Of a DNA stretch of 50,064 nucleotides, positions 26,347-34,811 are shown piece after piece (within the stretch, counting starts at the first letter, position 1; the number at the start of each line of letters is the position of its first letter). Origin of the DNA: Lachnospiraceae bacterium (GTDB lineage Bacteria > Bacillota > Clostridia > Lachnospirales > Lachnospiraceae). Made by a program: the position numbers and the translations under genes. The stretch is from assembly GCA_017467845.1 (NCBI GenBank), contig JAFUKH010000051.1, forward strand, positions 1-50,064. Direction: 5' to 3'. Under the pieces are notes generated by a model. The model saw only the letters and a list, made by a program, of their open reading frames with translations, was not told the DNA's origin and ran no database searches.

Positions 26347-28680
26347 TTACAAAGTTACTACCATATGTGCTGCATTTGGTGCAAGAATGGTATCGTTACC
26401 ATCAATGGCAATGTCTGCACCCTCTGCTGCAACAGCCTTAACATTTACCAGACGTACGGTATAGCTCTTGGCGGTTTCCACATCAATCGTAATTGTTCCT
26501 GCCGCCTTTACTGCCTCTACAGTCAAGTCAACCTCATTTGTCATGCCATAAACAGTCTTACAGGTCTTCACACCTTCACAAAGCTCATACATTTTTAACT
26601 CTACACCATCAGCATAGTCATAATCCGGCTTATCGTCATGACTACCCATTGCCACGATGGAATTCTCCTTCACCATCAAAGGAATGGATAAGTAATCATG
26701 CTTTTCGGTATACCACTTACCGCCTGCATACTTCTCACCGGTGAAAAGGTTGGTCCAATTACCCTCCGGTAAATAGAACTCTGCGGTGCTCTCCTCATTG
26801 AAAATCGGAGCTACCAGCAGGCTGTCACCCAGCATATACTGTTTGTCTAAGTACTGGCAATTCTTATCCTCGGTAAATTCCAGAACCATACTTCTCATGG
26901 TAGGAATACCGGTCTTGGAGGTTGCGACAGCAGTCTCGTAAAGGTAAGGCATCAATTTTGCCTTGAACTTAGTGAAGAATCTTACAACATCAACTGCTTC
27001 ATCATCGTATACCCAAGGCACACGATAGGACTGGCTACCATGGAGACGGCTGTGAGAAGAAAGGAGACCGAAGGCTACCCATCTCTTATACACATCTGCA
27101 GTAGAGGTATGCTCGAAACCGCCGATATCATGCGCCCAGTAACCGAAACCGCTCATTAATAGGGACAATCCTCCACGTAAGCTCTCTTCCATAGATTCAT
27201 AATCTGACCAGCAGTCACCGCCCCAGTGTACAGGGAACTTCTGACCGCCCACGGTTGCAGAACGTGCAAAGAGCACTGCCTCACCCTTGCCGCGCTTTCT
27301 CTCTAATAACTCATATACACACTTGTTGTAAAGATATGTATAGTAGTTATGCATCTTCTTAGGGTCGGAACCATCATAGTAAACCGCATCGGTAGGAATT
27401 CTCTCACCGAAGTCAGTCTTAAAGCAGTCAACGCCCATATCTAAAAGCACTTCCAGTTTATCCTGGAACCACTTATAAGCCTCCGGATTGGTGAAATCTA
27501 CGATTGCCATGCCCGGCTGCCACATATCCCACTGCCATACTTCGCCGGTAGGACGCTTTAAGAAGTAGCCCTTCTCCATACCCTCTTCAAACAGTGCAGA
27601 CTCCTGACCGATGTAGGAATTAATCCATACACAAATATTCAAACCCTTCGCCTTGATTCTCTTAAGAAGTCCTTCCGGATCCGGGAATACGCTCTCGTCC
27701 CAGATAAAGTCAGACCAGTGGAACTCCTTCATCCAGAAGCAGTCGAAGTGGAAGGTTCTAAGGGGAATACCTCGATCCAGCATACCATCGATGAAGCTCA
27801 TAACGGTGTCCTCATCATAATTGGTAGTGAAAGAAGTAGACAACCACAGACCAAAGGTCCAAGGTGCCGGCAAGGATGGCTTACCTGTCACATCGGTATA
27901 CTCCACAAGCACATCCTTCATGGTCTCACCACTGAAAAGGAAATAATCCAGATAACCGCCCTCTACAGAGAACTCTGCTCTGGTCACCATCTCGGTACCT
28001 AGCTCAAAAGATACATTTTCCGGATGATTTACTAAAACACCATATCCCTTATTAGAAATATAAAATGGAATATTCTTATATGCCTGCTCGGTACTGGTAC
28101 CACCGTCCGCATTCCAGATATCGATGCTCTGACCATTCTTAACAAATGGTGTAAAGTGCTCTCCGGTACCGTACAATAACTCGCCCACACCGATAGAAAG
28201 CTGCTGGCGCATATAGGTCTCTGATAAATCACCCTTATCGTAAGCGTCGCCCTTCCAGTCGGTCTTCATGATTGCCAAATCTCTTCCGGAAGATTTGGTG
28301 ATGACCCTACCGTTTCTCTTGTAGGTCATAGACCAAGGCTTCTTGGTAATCTCTAAGGAAAGATTGCCACTGGTGATGGCAATCATCTCATCTGTCTCTA
28401 CGGTATCCAGCTTCATATCTTCGATATTTAAGTCAAATTCCGGATTCTTCTTCACAGTACCTAAATGATGATAGGTCTGCACACGGAGCACATCTTTTCT
28501 CGGAGAAGTAATCTTAACGGTTAAATTGATTCCTCCTAAGGTTGCTCCTCTGTTTGTTATATGTGTAGTAGGTGCACAAATGGTTACACTGGTGTCTGTC
28601 ACCTTAGTGAAATACGCTTCGGTGGGTGCAAAGCATGCACAACCTTCCTTCTGTAACCAACATCCATTACTAAATTTCAT
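26347..28680 (-). CDS. GH31 alpha-xylosidase (YicI/XylS type)
   Basis: 777 residues, close to Escherichia coli YicI in length and motifs. The nucleophile is the Asp in CFKTDFGERIPTD, followed by GSDPKKMHNYYTYLYN; the acid/base is the Asp in HWGGDCWSDYESM. The stretch FGLLSSHSRLHGS and the beta-domain YMLGDSLLVAPIF are also conserved. It has no signal peptide. The enzyme removes alpha-1,6-linked xylose from isoprimeverose-type xyloglucan oligosaccharides in the cytoplasm. The start at 28680 has GGAGGG eight bases upstream; an upstream ATG at 28698 lies before that ribosome site. No beta-glucosidase or beta-galactosidase to complete xyloglucan breakdown is in the window. Confidence 0.95.
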   Translation of the reverse strand: MKFSNGCWLQKEGCACFAPTEAYFTKVTDTSVTICAPTTHITNRGATLGGINLTVKITSPRKDVLRVQTYHHLGTVKKNPEFDLNIEDMKLDTVETDEMIAITSGNLSLEITKKPWSMTYKRNGRVITKSSGRDLAIMKTDWKGDAYDKGDLSETYMRQQLSIGVGELLYGTGEHFTPFVKNGQSIDIWNADGGTSTEQAYKNIPFYISNKGYGVLVNHPENVSFELGTEMVTRAEFSVEGGYLDYFLFSGETMKDVLVEYTDVTGKPSLPAPWTFGLWLSTSFTTNYDEDTVMSFIDGMLDRGIPLRTFHFDCFWMKEFHWSDFIWDESVFPDPEGLLKRIKAKGLNICVWINSYIGQESALFEEGMEKGYFLKRPTGEVWQWDMWQPGMAIVDFTNPEAYKWFQDKLEVLLDMGVDCFKTDFGERIPTDAVYYDGSDPKKMHNYYTYLYNKCVYELLERKRGKGEAVLFARSATVGGQKFPVHWGGDCWSDYESMEESLRGGLSLLMSGFGYWAHDIGGFEHTSTADVYKRWVAFGLLSSHSRLHGSQSYRVPWVYDDEAVDVVRFFTKFKAKLMPYLYETAVATSKTGIPTMRSMVLEFTEDKNCQYLDKQYMLGDSLLVAPIFNEESTAEFYLPEGNWTNLFTGEKYAGGKWYTEKHDYLSIPLMVKENSIVAMGSHDDKPDYDYADGVELKMYELCEGVKTCKTVYGMTNEVDLTVEAVKAAGTITIDVETAKSYTVRLVNVKAVAAEGADIAIDGNDTILAPNAAHMVVTL

Positions 28681-28802
28681 TCGGTTTCCCTCCGTCATCT
28701 ACGTTTAGGGCAGACTCCTACCCCATGTTGCCTATAGGATAGCATAAAGGCGGGGAACAAAATATGTTAAATTTAAAGATGATTTAGGGTAATTTTTTTA
28801 AC

Positions 28803-28945
28803 TATTCAGAACCAAGCAGATTTATGAAAACAGGCCATGCAAGTTTACTTGCGATGGCCTGCTTCCATAAATCTATTTGGCGAGAAGCCAAATAATGAGC
28901 AAAAGAAAAGTCGCAGAGCGACGATTTTGCGAATGGTTCTGAATA
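28803..28945 (+). repeat. Structured intergenic element, copy D
   Basis: The outer stem is TATTCAGAACCA (28803-28814) with TGGTTCTGAATA (28934-28945). The long arm AGATTTATG/CATAAATCT carries CAGGCCAT/ATGGCCTG and tip GCAAG-TTTA-CTTGC. The hairpin ATTTGGC-GAGAA-GCCAAAT and the core GCAAAA/TTTTGC with GTCGC-AGA-GCGAC follow. Opposed GA dinucleotides are present. Its right end abuts the stop codon of the gene at 28947, on the opposite strand. Confidence 0.73.
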
Positions 28946-28946
28946 A

Positions 28947-29684
28947 CTATCCAAGCACCTTCCCGCAGAGAACAAACTTCTCCCACATCTCCTCTTCCTG
29001 CAAGAACTTTTCGTGGGTAAAAATAAGGCATGGTTTGCTCTTATCCAGAGCCTGTAGCATCTCTTCCAGCTCTGCCAAGGTTGCCACATTCTCCAAACGG
29101 ATGGAGGTTCTGTAGAAGTCAAGTTGTAAATTACCATCATGGTAATAGTTGCTCCGGTTCAGCTGCGTATGGGCTTCTGCATCCAGATAATAACACTCCC
29201 TGTCATCCTCTGCACTAATCAGCCCCGTGATGCCACACTTCGCATCTTTAAATCCCCGGCAATCCGCCAATGTCCCCGCATAATAGTGAATTCTCGGACA
29301 CCTGTCGATAGACGCCTCACTGCCGGTAATACGGAGCAGTTCGGTGATTACCTGCCCGTAGTCCGCTTTCGCTGTCTCATAATCATCGATGGCATCCGGG
29401 GAGGGGAACTTCTTTGAGCCGTAGTTGGTTGCGTTCTCAATTCCGTGAAAGCCGAATTTCAGCCACTCAGAAGCCTCTTTGAATTCTTCTGCATACTTTG
29501 CAGGCACCTGCTGCAAGGAACCACGGTCATTTCTCAGAAACGCATAGCCGGAAAATGACATTCCATAAGTGTCATGCAATTCCTTGAAACGCGCAAACGT
29601 CGGTTGCTCCCAGATGCTGTGATAGTTATTTTCGGATAAATCTAAAAACGCGTTGATGAAATCATCGATGGAATAGTGAATCAT
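28947..29684 (-). CDS. Polysaccharide deacetylase-like protein
   Basis: 245 residues without signal peptide. Several motifs recall the NodB/polysaccharide deacetylase barrel: SIDDF near the N terminus in place of the TFDDG block, FGFHGIENA, PRIHYYAG and a late LIFTHE. The classical HxxxH metal block is not evident, so activity may differ or be lost. It is the second gene of a pair with the GNAT gene 20 bases upstream. Its start is preceded by GAGAGGA. It could also belong to an uncharacterised deacetylase-fold family, and the substrate is unknown. Confidence 0.5.
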   Translation of the reverse strand: MIHYSIDDFINAFLDLSENNYHSIWEQPTFARFKELHDTYGMSFSGYAFLRNDRGSLQQVPAKYAEEFKEASEWLKFGFHGIENATNYGSKKFPSPDAIDDYETAKADYGQVITELLRITGSEASIDRCPRIHYYAGTLADCRGFKDAKCGITGLISAEDDRECYYLDAEAHTQLNRSNYYHDGNLQLDFYRTSIRLENVATLAELEEMLQALDKSKPCLIFTHEKFLQEEEMWEKFVLCGKVLG

Positions 29685-29704
29685 ATTCTTTATCCTCTCA
29701 ATAA

Positions 29705-30211
29705 CTATTCTGTTTTCACATTCAACTCGAAGTTACCACCTTGAAATGAAAAAACTTTATCAAATGATACTGTTTCCGTTGAAACACAAACAAACCCCAA
29801 CTTTTCTAGCAATCTGCAAGATGGTATGTTGTCAATTGCTGTACCTGCGGTGAAACCAGTTGCGCCACATTTAGTTGCAAAATATTCAATAAGTGCCTTT
29901 GTACTTTCATAGGCATACCCTTTTGAGTGATATGCAGAATGAAAGCAATACCCCAAATCATAATTGTCCCCATCTTTATGAAAACATACATATCCCAACA
30001 AATCGCTTGATTCCTTTCGGAAAACCACAAAGAACAAATTGCTGTCTGCAAATCTTTTTGTCAGTGCCTTCGCTTCTTCATCCTTTGTTGGTAACGGCAT
30101 ATCATAAACAGCATATTGGGAATTATTAAAATCAATAAAAATATTTTTCATTTCTTGCCAATCTGTTTCGTGCAGACGGCGAATATATAACCTACTCGTT
30201 TCTAATCTCAT
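29705..30211 (-). CDS. GNAT acetyltransferase, RimJ/RimL type
   Basis: 168 residues. The N terminus (METSRLYIRRL-like start) and the body DLGYCFHSAYHSKGYAYEST fit PF13302-type acetyltransferases, with the acetyl-CoA loop near residues 92-98. The late SCRLLEKLGFV is the usual fourth motif. Such proteins acetylate protein N termini or small amines; this one's target cannot be told. The ribosome site is weak. It probably forms a two-gene operon with the deacetylase-like gene. Confidence 0.85.
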   Translation of the reverse strand: MRLETSRLYIRRLHETDWQEMKNIFIDFNNSQYAVYDMPLPTKDEEAKALTKRFADSNLFFVVFRKESSDLLGYVCFHKDGDNYDLGYCFHSAYHSKGYAYESTKALIEYFATKCGATGFTAGTAIDNIPSCRLLEKLGFVCVSTETVSFDKVFSFQGGNFELNVKTE

Positions 30212-30315
30212 GGTACCCTGCCCTTACAAATTCTAAATTTTCCCACTTGCAGATTCTTTATCCAATGCATCAATATCTTCTTGTGCTTTGGATATATTCC
30301 TCTCATATTGCTATC

Positions 30316-30660
30316 TTACCAAATTTCCACTACCCTGCTATAAGCATCTCCCGTTACAACAGCTGATACCTTTATCTTCGTCGGTACTATTGATTTACCC
30401 TTATATTCTAAATCAACATTAAATTTTTGAACAGATTTTCCATCCATCAAAAATCCTGCCAATTCATCATCTATTTTGTCTTTTTCAATTGCTGCCTTTT
30501 TCGTTACAACGATTTGGTTGTCCATTCCTTCACTACCACCAAATCTCGGAGAAACTAAGTAGATTGTTACTAGCTTACCACTAGCTAAAAAACCTTCAAT
30601 ATTATCCTCTGTAACATTTGAAAAATCTTCGTTTCTCTTAAAAACATCAAATATTCCCAT
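30316..30660 (-). CDS. Small protein of unknown function
   Basis: 114 residues starting MGIFDVFKRNEDF, an opening common in small Firmicutes proteins. Charged and beta-type segments alternate; there is no signal peptide or membrane helix. I do not recognise the family. GGAGG eight bases before 30660 decides the start over an upstream reading to 30678. The insertion sequence landed 16 bases upstream of this start codon, so its original promoter, if it lay further upstream, is now 1.9 kb away. Confidence 0.7.
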   Translation of the reverse strand: MGIFDVFKRNEDFSNVTEDNIEGFLASGKLVTIYLVSPRFGGSEGMDNQIVVTKKAAIEKDKIDDELAGFLMDGKSVQKFNVDLEYKGKSIVPTKIKVSAVVTGDAYSRVVEIW

Positions 30661-30676
30661 TTCAAATACCTCCATC

Positions 30677-30684
30677 ATGTCAAG
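30677..30684. repeat. Target-site duplication, left copy (ATGTCAAG)
   Basis: The same eight bases recur at 32551-32558, immediately outside the other end of the insertion sequence. Confidence 0.85.
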
Positions 30685-30822
30685 GGTAGTGTCAAATTTA
30701 CCACCTATTTTTCTTTCTAAAACCTTTATTTTCGGGAATTTGCAAATAAAAAGAGCAATGTCCTCCCTTTTTAGGTATAATGTAAGTCACCACAACCAAC
30801 AAAACCTAAGGAGTCATTGCTC

Positions 30823-32285
30823 ATGGACATTATACTTTATTTACTTCAAACAATTCAATACCTTTATCAGCAAAACTGCTGGCTTATTATCTTTATCTGT
30901 AAATATATTCCTCTTAAGCAGTGGACTCACGATGATTCTCATTCACCAAAGTACCAAAAATTTAAAATTGATGAACTTCCCAGAATCCACAGCTTCAAGC
31001 AGGACTGGGACTGGAATGACCTTATATCCTACTACAAGCTTCGCTATGGCAAAGAAATCAAGCCCATGTTTCGCCGTGTTGAATGTGATATCCCAAAAGA
31101 CTGTACCTGCCCGGCTTGTAACGCTCCTGTTCTCTTTCTTGGAATGATGGTAAGAAAAAGTCGCAGATTCGTTGTAAAGTCTGTCAGACTCATTTCTCCC
31201 CAACGAAAGATAACCGCTTTTCTAAAACAACCAAGCTTCGATGCCCTCACTGCTCGCATATCCTTGTTCCTAAAAAGGATCGTAAGCACTTCATTGTACA
31301 TAAATGTGTAAATGATAAATGTCCTTACTATCTACACAACCTTAAAAAGGTTGATAAAAGGGATTTAGTTAAAGCGTTTGGTAAAAATAAATACAAACTC
31401 CACTACATCTACCGGGAATTCCAGATAGATTTTTTTAAGATGGATTTGAACTCTCTTCCTAAAAATGCTTCTTCTCTTAAATTCAGCAAGTTTGACTCCA
31501 ATGTTATGTCCCTGTGCCTTACCCTGCATGTGAATCTTGGTCTGTCTCTAAGGAAGACCAAGCAGGCATTAAAGGATTTGTATAACATCTCCATTTCCCA
31601 TCAACAGATAGCCAACTACTCCAAGACAGCAGCCATCTGTATCAAACCATTCGTTGATAACTATGATTACAAGGTTGGAACCGTTCAGACTGGCGATGAA
31701 ACCTATATCAAAATCCGTGGTGTAAAAGCTTATATTTGGTTCATCATGGATGCTGTTTCTCGCTCTATCCTCGGCTATCAGGTATCTGATAACCGTGGTG
31801 TTGGTCCCTGTATCCTTGCTATGAGAATGGCACTGAAACGCTTCAAAAAACTACCTGAAAAGTTCAAGTTCATAGCTGATGGATACAGTGCGTATCCTTT
31901 AGCTGCACAACAATTCTTTCGGGAATTTGGTGATGAGTTCAAGTTTGATATCACTCAGGTAATCGGACTTACCAACGACGATGAAGTATCTAAGGAGTTT
32001 CGTCCGTATAAGCAGATGATTGAGCGGTTAAACCGCACATACAAAGCTTCATACAGACCTACCAACGGATTCCATAACATTGACGGTGCCAACTACGATT
32101 TAGCTCTCTGGGTAGCTTATTATAACTTTCTGCGCCCTCATAAACACAATAACTTCAAAGTATTGAATGAAGTGGATATTTTAAAAGGCGCTGAAAACAT
32201 GCCCGGCAAATGGCAGCTTCTCATTTTCCTCGGACAGCAGACTATCTTAAATCTGCAAAACGGCGAAGCCGCTAACTGTTCTTAG
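30823..32285 (+). pseudogene. DDE transposase, frameshifted
   Basis: Reading starts at ATG 30823 (AAGGAG nine bases upstream) and follows one frame to about 31135. Homologous sequence then continues in the next frame to 32285; restoring one base would give about 487 residues. In the corrected reading two zinc-binding regions appear: CTCPACNAP with CKVCQTHF, and LRCPHCSHIL with CVNDKCPYY. The DDE domain follows, with DETYIKI, a second Asp in IADGYSAYP and Glu in IERLNRTYK. No slippery heptamer is seen at the break (GTTCTCTTTCTTGG), so a disabling deletion or a sequencing error is more likely than programmed frameshifting. An internal start at 31440 would give only the catalytic part. Confidence 0.85.
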
Positions 32286-32332
32286 ATTCAAAGCCTGAGG
32301 TAATAATACCAGCCACCGCATAAGCGGCATTG

Positions 32333-32451
32333 CCCTTGATAACATCAAAAAGAACTGCTACACTGCTGTGAGCGACGGGAAAAGTATCTGTTCTTGAGTT
32401 CTTCGCCGTCGGTGATTATCTGACAGCGGTTCTTTTTGATGCTATCAAGGG
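32333..32451 (+). repeat. Long inverted repeat in the 3' tail of the insertion sequence
   Basis: Arms of 26 bases (32333-32358 and 32426-32451), the left beginning CCCTTGATAACATCAAAAAG, match at 24 of 26 positions and enclose a 67-base loop with further pairing. It lies after the transposase stop and before the right terminal repeat. The arms are far stronger than needed for transposase binding, so a structured RNA, terminator or protective hairpin is possible. Confidence 0.8.
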
Positions 32452-32550
32452 TGGCGGCACGCTACCACAACCTAATATACTTACAGTTTTCAAGGTTCAT
32501 CTGAGCCTTTTTTCTTTGCTCAGTTTTTTCATAAGTCATTTGACACTATC

Positions 32551-32558
32551 ATGTCAAG
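32551..32558. repeat. Target-site duplication, right copy (ATGTCAAG)
   Basis: Exact repeat of 30677-30684 directly after the right inverted repeat. Confidence 0.85.
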
Positions 32559-32667
32559 TTTTTCTCTTATTAGAAGTCATAACCAAAGGTAAAACGATAT
32601 AACATAACAGTTATTAAGTCCTTAAAAATACCTCGAGCGAAAATTCCAATTTCTCGGTGAATCTATC

Positions 32668-33045
32668 TTACAATCCTCTAATCTCCAAGAATTTTCTATA
32701 CACTTCGTGAAGTGCATTTCCCGGACTATCCGGGAACATGGTCTTAGGTGCTTCAGCATAATGCACCCACTCCGCAGAATCAATTTCTTCCGATAATTTC
32801 AAATCGCATTTATGGACAAATCCCACATATCCGTGCATAAGCATATCATTCTTCGCAAACCATGTGGTTCCCGCATACTCCAGACTTTCTAATTCAATAC
32901 CCAGCTCTTCCTTCACTTCCCGCAATGCCGTTTCCTCCGCATTCTCACCCGGAGTAATGTAACCGGAGGTTACCGAAGTATATTTATCGGAAAGATAACC
33001 CTGTCTGCATAGAACGATTTCATCAAACTCGTTATAGGTAAGCAC
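32668..33045 (-). pseudogene. NUDIX hydrolase, copy 1, missing its N terminus
   Basis: The 125-residue reading has a complete NUDIX box, GYITPGENAEETALREVKEELGI, spanning two parts (Gly-x5-Glu then REVKEELGI), which normally binds Mg and hydrolyses nucleoside diphosphate derivatives. The only start is a GTG inside a beta strand. Upstream the frame continues through YWFDSFASCVIV until a stop at 33099. Comparison with copy 2 shows that a zinc-ribbon domain is missing here. DNA identity to copy 2 is very high over about 370 bases, so the duplication is recent. Its C terminus (KFLEIRGL) seems intact. A shortened but active protein from the GTG cannot be excluded. Confidence 0.75.
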
Positions 33046-33146
33046 GATGACGCAACTCGCAAAACTATCAAACCAATAACCATTCTCGATGCAATGTCAT
33101 CCTGATAAATATTCGGAAGATTTTTCTATTTCTACTTCACCTATTA

Positions 33147-33725
33147 TCACTCCATCACCTTAACGATATTTTCAACCGTCAAATAAATCTGTTCCTCGTT
33201 ACTGATTGCAGGCTTACCGTCACCGTCTTGCGCACCATACATACCAAAATACGCATGGCAACCGCCATCAATGACCACCTCAATGAAATCACTTGGCAGA
33301 TTTGACTTGTTCTCATCGTATTTATCACGGTTTAGCACTTTATCCTCGCTACCGTATACGGAAAGCACATCAAAGTCCGTTTCGGACAAGTCCACTGTGG
33401 AGTACGATCCAAGCAAAATTAGTCCCTCATAATCATCAACATGATCTACCAGGTAGGATGCCGCCATGGAGCCGCCCAGCGAGTGACCGCCTATGTACCA
33501 ATCTTCGATTTCGGGATATTGCTCCTGTATTCCGTCTGCAGCATTCATTGATGCAAAAGCCCCTATCGCCTCTTGGTCTGCTCTGTAATAATCACCGACA
33601 TAGTAAGCAAAAGCCCCCACGATGATTGCAAGTGCAAGAATAATCGAAACCGCTATCGTAAATATCCTTCTTTTTCGTTTATCTTTCGATAAATTTGCAC
33701 CGTCGCTTAATCTTACTTTGTTCAT
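33147..33725 (-). CDS. Membrane-anchored alpha/beta hydrolase, apparently internally deleted
   Basis: 192 residues. A basic N terminus and one membrane helix (about 22-43) are followed by the nucleophile elbow GGHSLGG, a late acidic strand DVLSVYGSEDKVLN and the catalytic His in IDGGCHAYFGMYG. From memory, relatives in Firmicutes are about 250 residues and carry a segment with the first core strands and oxyanion loop between the helix and the elbow. Here only about 20 residues (YYRADQEAIGAFASMNAADG) join them. An in-frame deletion is likely but rests on family recollection. The start ATG has GGAG 11 bases upstream. Confidence 0.65.
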   Translation of the reverse strand: MNKVRLSDGANLSKDKRKRRIFTIAVSIILALAIIVGAFAYYVGDYYRADQEAIGAFASMNAADGIQEQYPEIEDWYIGGHSLGGSMAASYLVDHVDDYEGLILLGSYSTVDLSETDFDVLSVYGSEDKVLNRDKYDENKSNLPSDFIEVVIDGGCHAYFGMYGAQDGDGKPAISNEEQIYLTVENIVKVME

Positions 33726-33831
33726 ATAGTTAGACGCTCCTACAACTTCAAATTAGTTCGTATATTTTTCCAACTTTCCAGTATTAGTAGGCCTTTTCGA
33801 CCATCAACATTATATGTCCTCTATCCTAAGA

Positions 33832-33863
33832 TTTTAATTCCCCCGAATTCGGGGGAATTAAAA
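33832..33863. terminator. Perfect palindromic terminator
   Basis: TTTTAATTCCCCC pairs with GGGGGAATTAAAA around GAATTC. On the minus strand it starts right after the TAG that ends the KilA-N remnant, so it was probably that gene's terminator. Confidence 0.8.
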
Positions 33864-34055
33864 CTATTTTAGTACTGTTGTTGTCTGAGTTTCCAAAATA
33901 GACATCTGATGTATCGCAATCTTATTCAACTTTATCAATCGCTCTTTCTGACTTAATCCATCCTCAATTAATATCGCATTGATATTTTCCATATTAGAAA
34001 GACAGATTAATTCAGTAATACTCGCATAATCCCTTATGTTTCCCTTTTTGTCAGG
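33864..34055 (-). pseudogene. C-terminal remnant of a KilA-N domain protein
   Basis: An open frame of 63 residues without a start codon reads GNIRDYASITELICLSNMEN, then INAILIEDGLSQKERLIKLN and KIAIHQM, then TAG. This matches, from memory, the conserved C-terminal region of KilA-N domain proteins found in phages and mobile elements. The rest of the gene is absent: the upstream side joins, in another frame, to the 3' end of NUDIX copy 2 near 34055. It is followed directly by its terminator. The fragment cannot be translated as such. Confidence 0.6.
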
Positions 34056-34540
34056 GTTATTCTATACACTTCGTGGAGTGCATTTCCCGGGCTATCCGGG
34101 AACATGGTCTTAGGTGCTTCGGCATAATGCACCCACTCCGCAGAATCAATTTCTTCCGATAACTTCAAATCGCATTTATGGACAAATCCCACATATCCGT
34201 GCATCAGCATATCATTCTTCGCAAACCATGTGGTTCCCGCATACTCCAGACTTTCTAATTCGATGCCAAGTTCTTCCTTTTCTTCCCGTAATGCAGTTTC
34301 CTCCGCATTCTCACCCGGAGTAATGTAACCGGAGGTTACCGAAGTATATTTATTGGAAAGATAACCCTGTCTACATAGAACGATTTCATCAAACTCGTTA
34401 TAGGTAAGCACGATGACGCAACTTGCAAAACTGTCAAACCAATATTAATTGCAAGGTTCGCAAAAGGGGACATCCCCATCATCTCCCGCTTTCTTTTCCA
34501 TCAGTTTCGCTCCACACAGCGGACAGTATATATACCGCAT
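34034..34540 (-). pseudogene. NUDIX hydrolase, copy 2, with in-frame stop and replaced C terminus
   Basis: Starting at ATG 34540 (GGGAGG seven bases upstream) the frame encodes a zinc ribbon with CPLCG and CEPC (Cys6, 9, 27, 30), hits TAA at 34447-34445 after Asn31, then continues in the same frame as YWFDSFASCVIV and the full NUDIX domain to 34034. One base change in the stop would restore a protein resembling zinc-ribbon NUDIX/NADH pyrophosphatase-like enzymes. The last residues (ITLTKRET) differ from copy 1 because the gene is joined there to the KilA-N remnant. Re-initiation at GTG 34411 could still yield the NUDIX domain alone. Confidence 0.8.
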
Positions 34541-34570
34541 TGATTTTCCTCCCGTAGCATAAATATGTTT

Positions 34571-34620
34571 GTTTCAAAATGACTCACCCATCAACATATA
34601 GTGCCGAATCTTCTCAATTT
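34571..34620 (-). pseudogene. C-terminal remnant of an aminoglycoside phosphotransferase-like gene
   Basis: About 48 bases closely match the 3' end of the intact gene at 36560-37360: the shared CATCAACATATA core and CCGAATCTTCTC, with few differences and a two-base gap. Translated, it resembles the end of YYMLMDELF. The remainder of this copy is gone. It shows that a larger block containing both this gene type and the NUDIX gene was duplicated and then eroded. Confidence 0.7.
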
Positions 34621-34683
34621 AAATCATCCTGATAAAATTTCCTTCCATTCTAATTATCTATGGATATATTTTGTATTCTGTAG

Positions 34684-34811
34684 TATAATTATCTTCAGTG
34701 GGAACGGTTGCCCCTTGAGAAAGGGGGTTGATGCCTATGTATGTTTATAGTTCAGCCATGTCTTGCACGAGAGCAAAAATCTTGCTCGCAAGATTTTGTG
34801 AACAAGCATAG
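34684..34811 (+). other. Promoter and leader resembling a type I toxin gene, with a 26-codon reading frame
   Basis: TATAAT at 34684-34689 precedes a leader in which CCCCTT (34711-34716) and AAGGGG (34721-34726) pair around GAGA, burying the ribosome site GGGGG. ATG CCT ATG follows at 34731. The layout and the sequence GAGAAAGGGGGTTGATGCC recall leaders of small holin-like toxins of Firmicutes. The frame opens MPMYVYSSAM and ends at 34811, but it runs into structured element E and does not encode the usual hydrophobic toxin. It is probably a toxin leader whose body was replaced; the toxin link is from memory and tentative. Confidence 0.4.

Larger units (their letters stand above)
30685..32550 (+). 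mobile_element. Insertion sequence with DDE transposase, 1866 bp
   Basis: The element is bounded by 13-bp inverted repeats, GGTAGTGTCAAAT at the left and GATAGTGTCAAAT at the right (12 of 13 match), and by an 8-bp direct target duplication. It holds one transposase gene, broken by a frameshift, and a 260-base noncoding tail with a long inverted repeat. The 8-bp duplication and the integrase-like catalytic domain suit IS6/IS240-like or related families, but at 1.9 kb, with zinc-binding N-terminal domains, it is larger than typical IS6 elements. I leave the family open. Confidence 0.9.

Noticed and set aside
30212-30315. Short minus-strand coding-like segment reading KAQEDIDALDKE
   Set aside because: Only about 25 codons between stops with no start and no recognisable family; perhaps a remnant, too short to call.
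31126-31145. Programmed ribosomal frameshift in the transposase
   Set aside because: The site lacks a slippery heptamer or an A-rich shift motif; a one-base loss explains it better.
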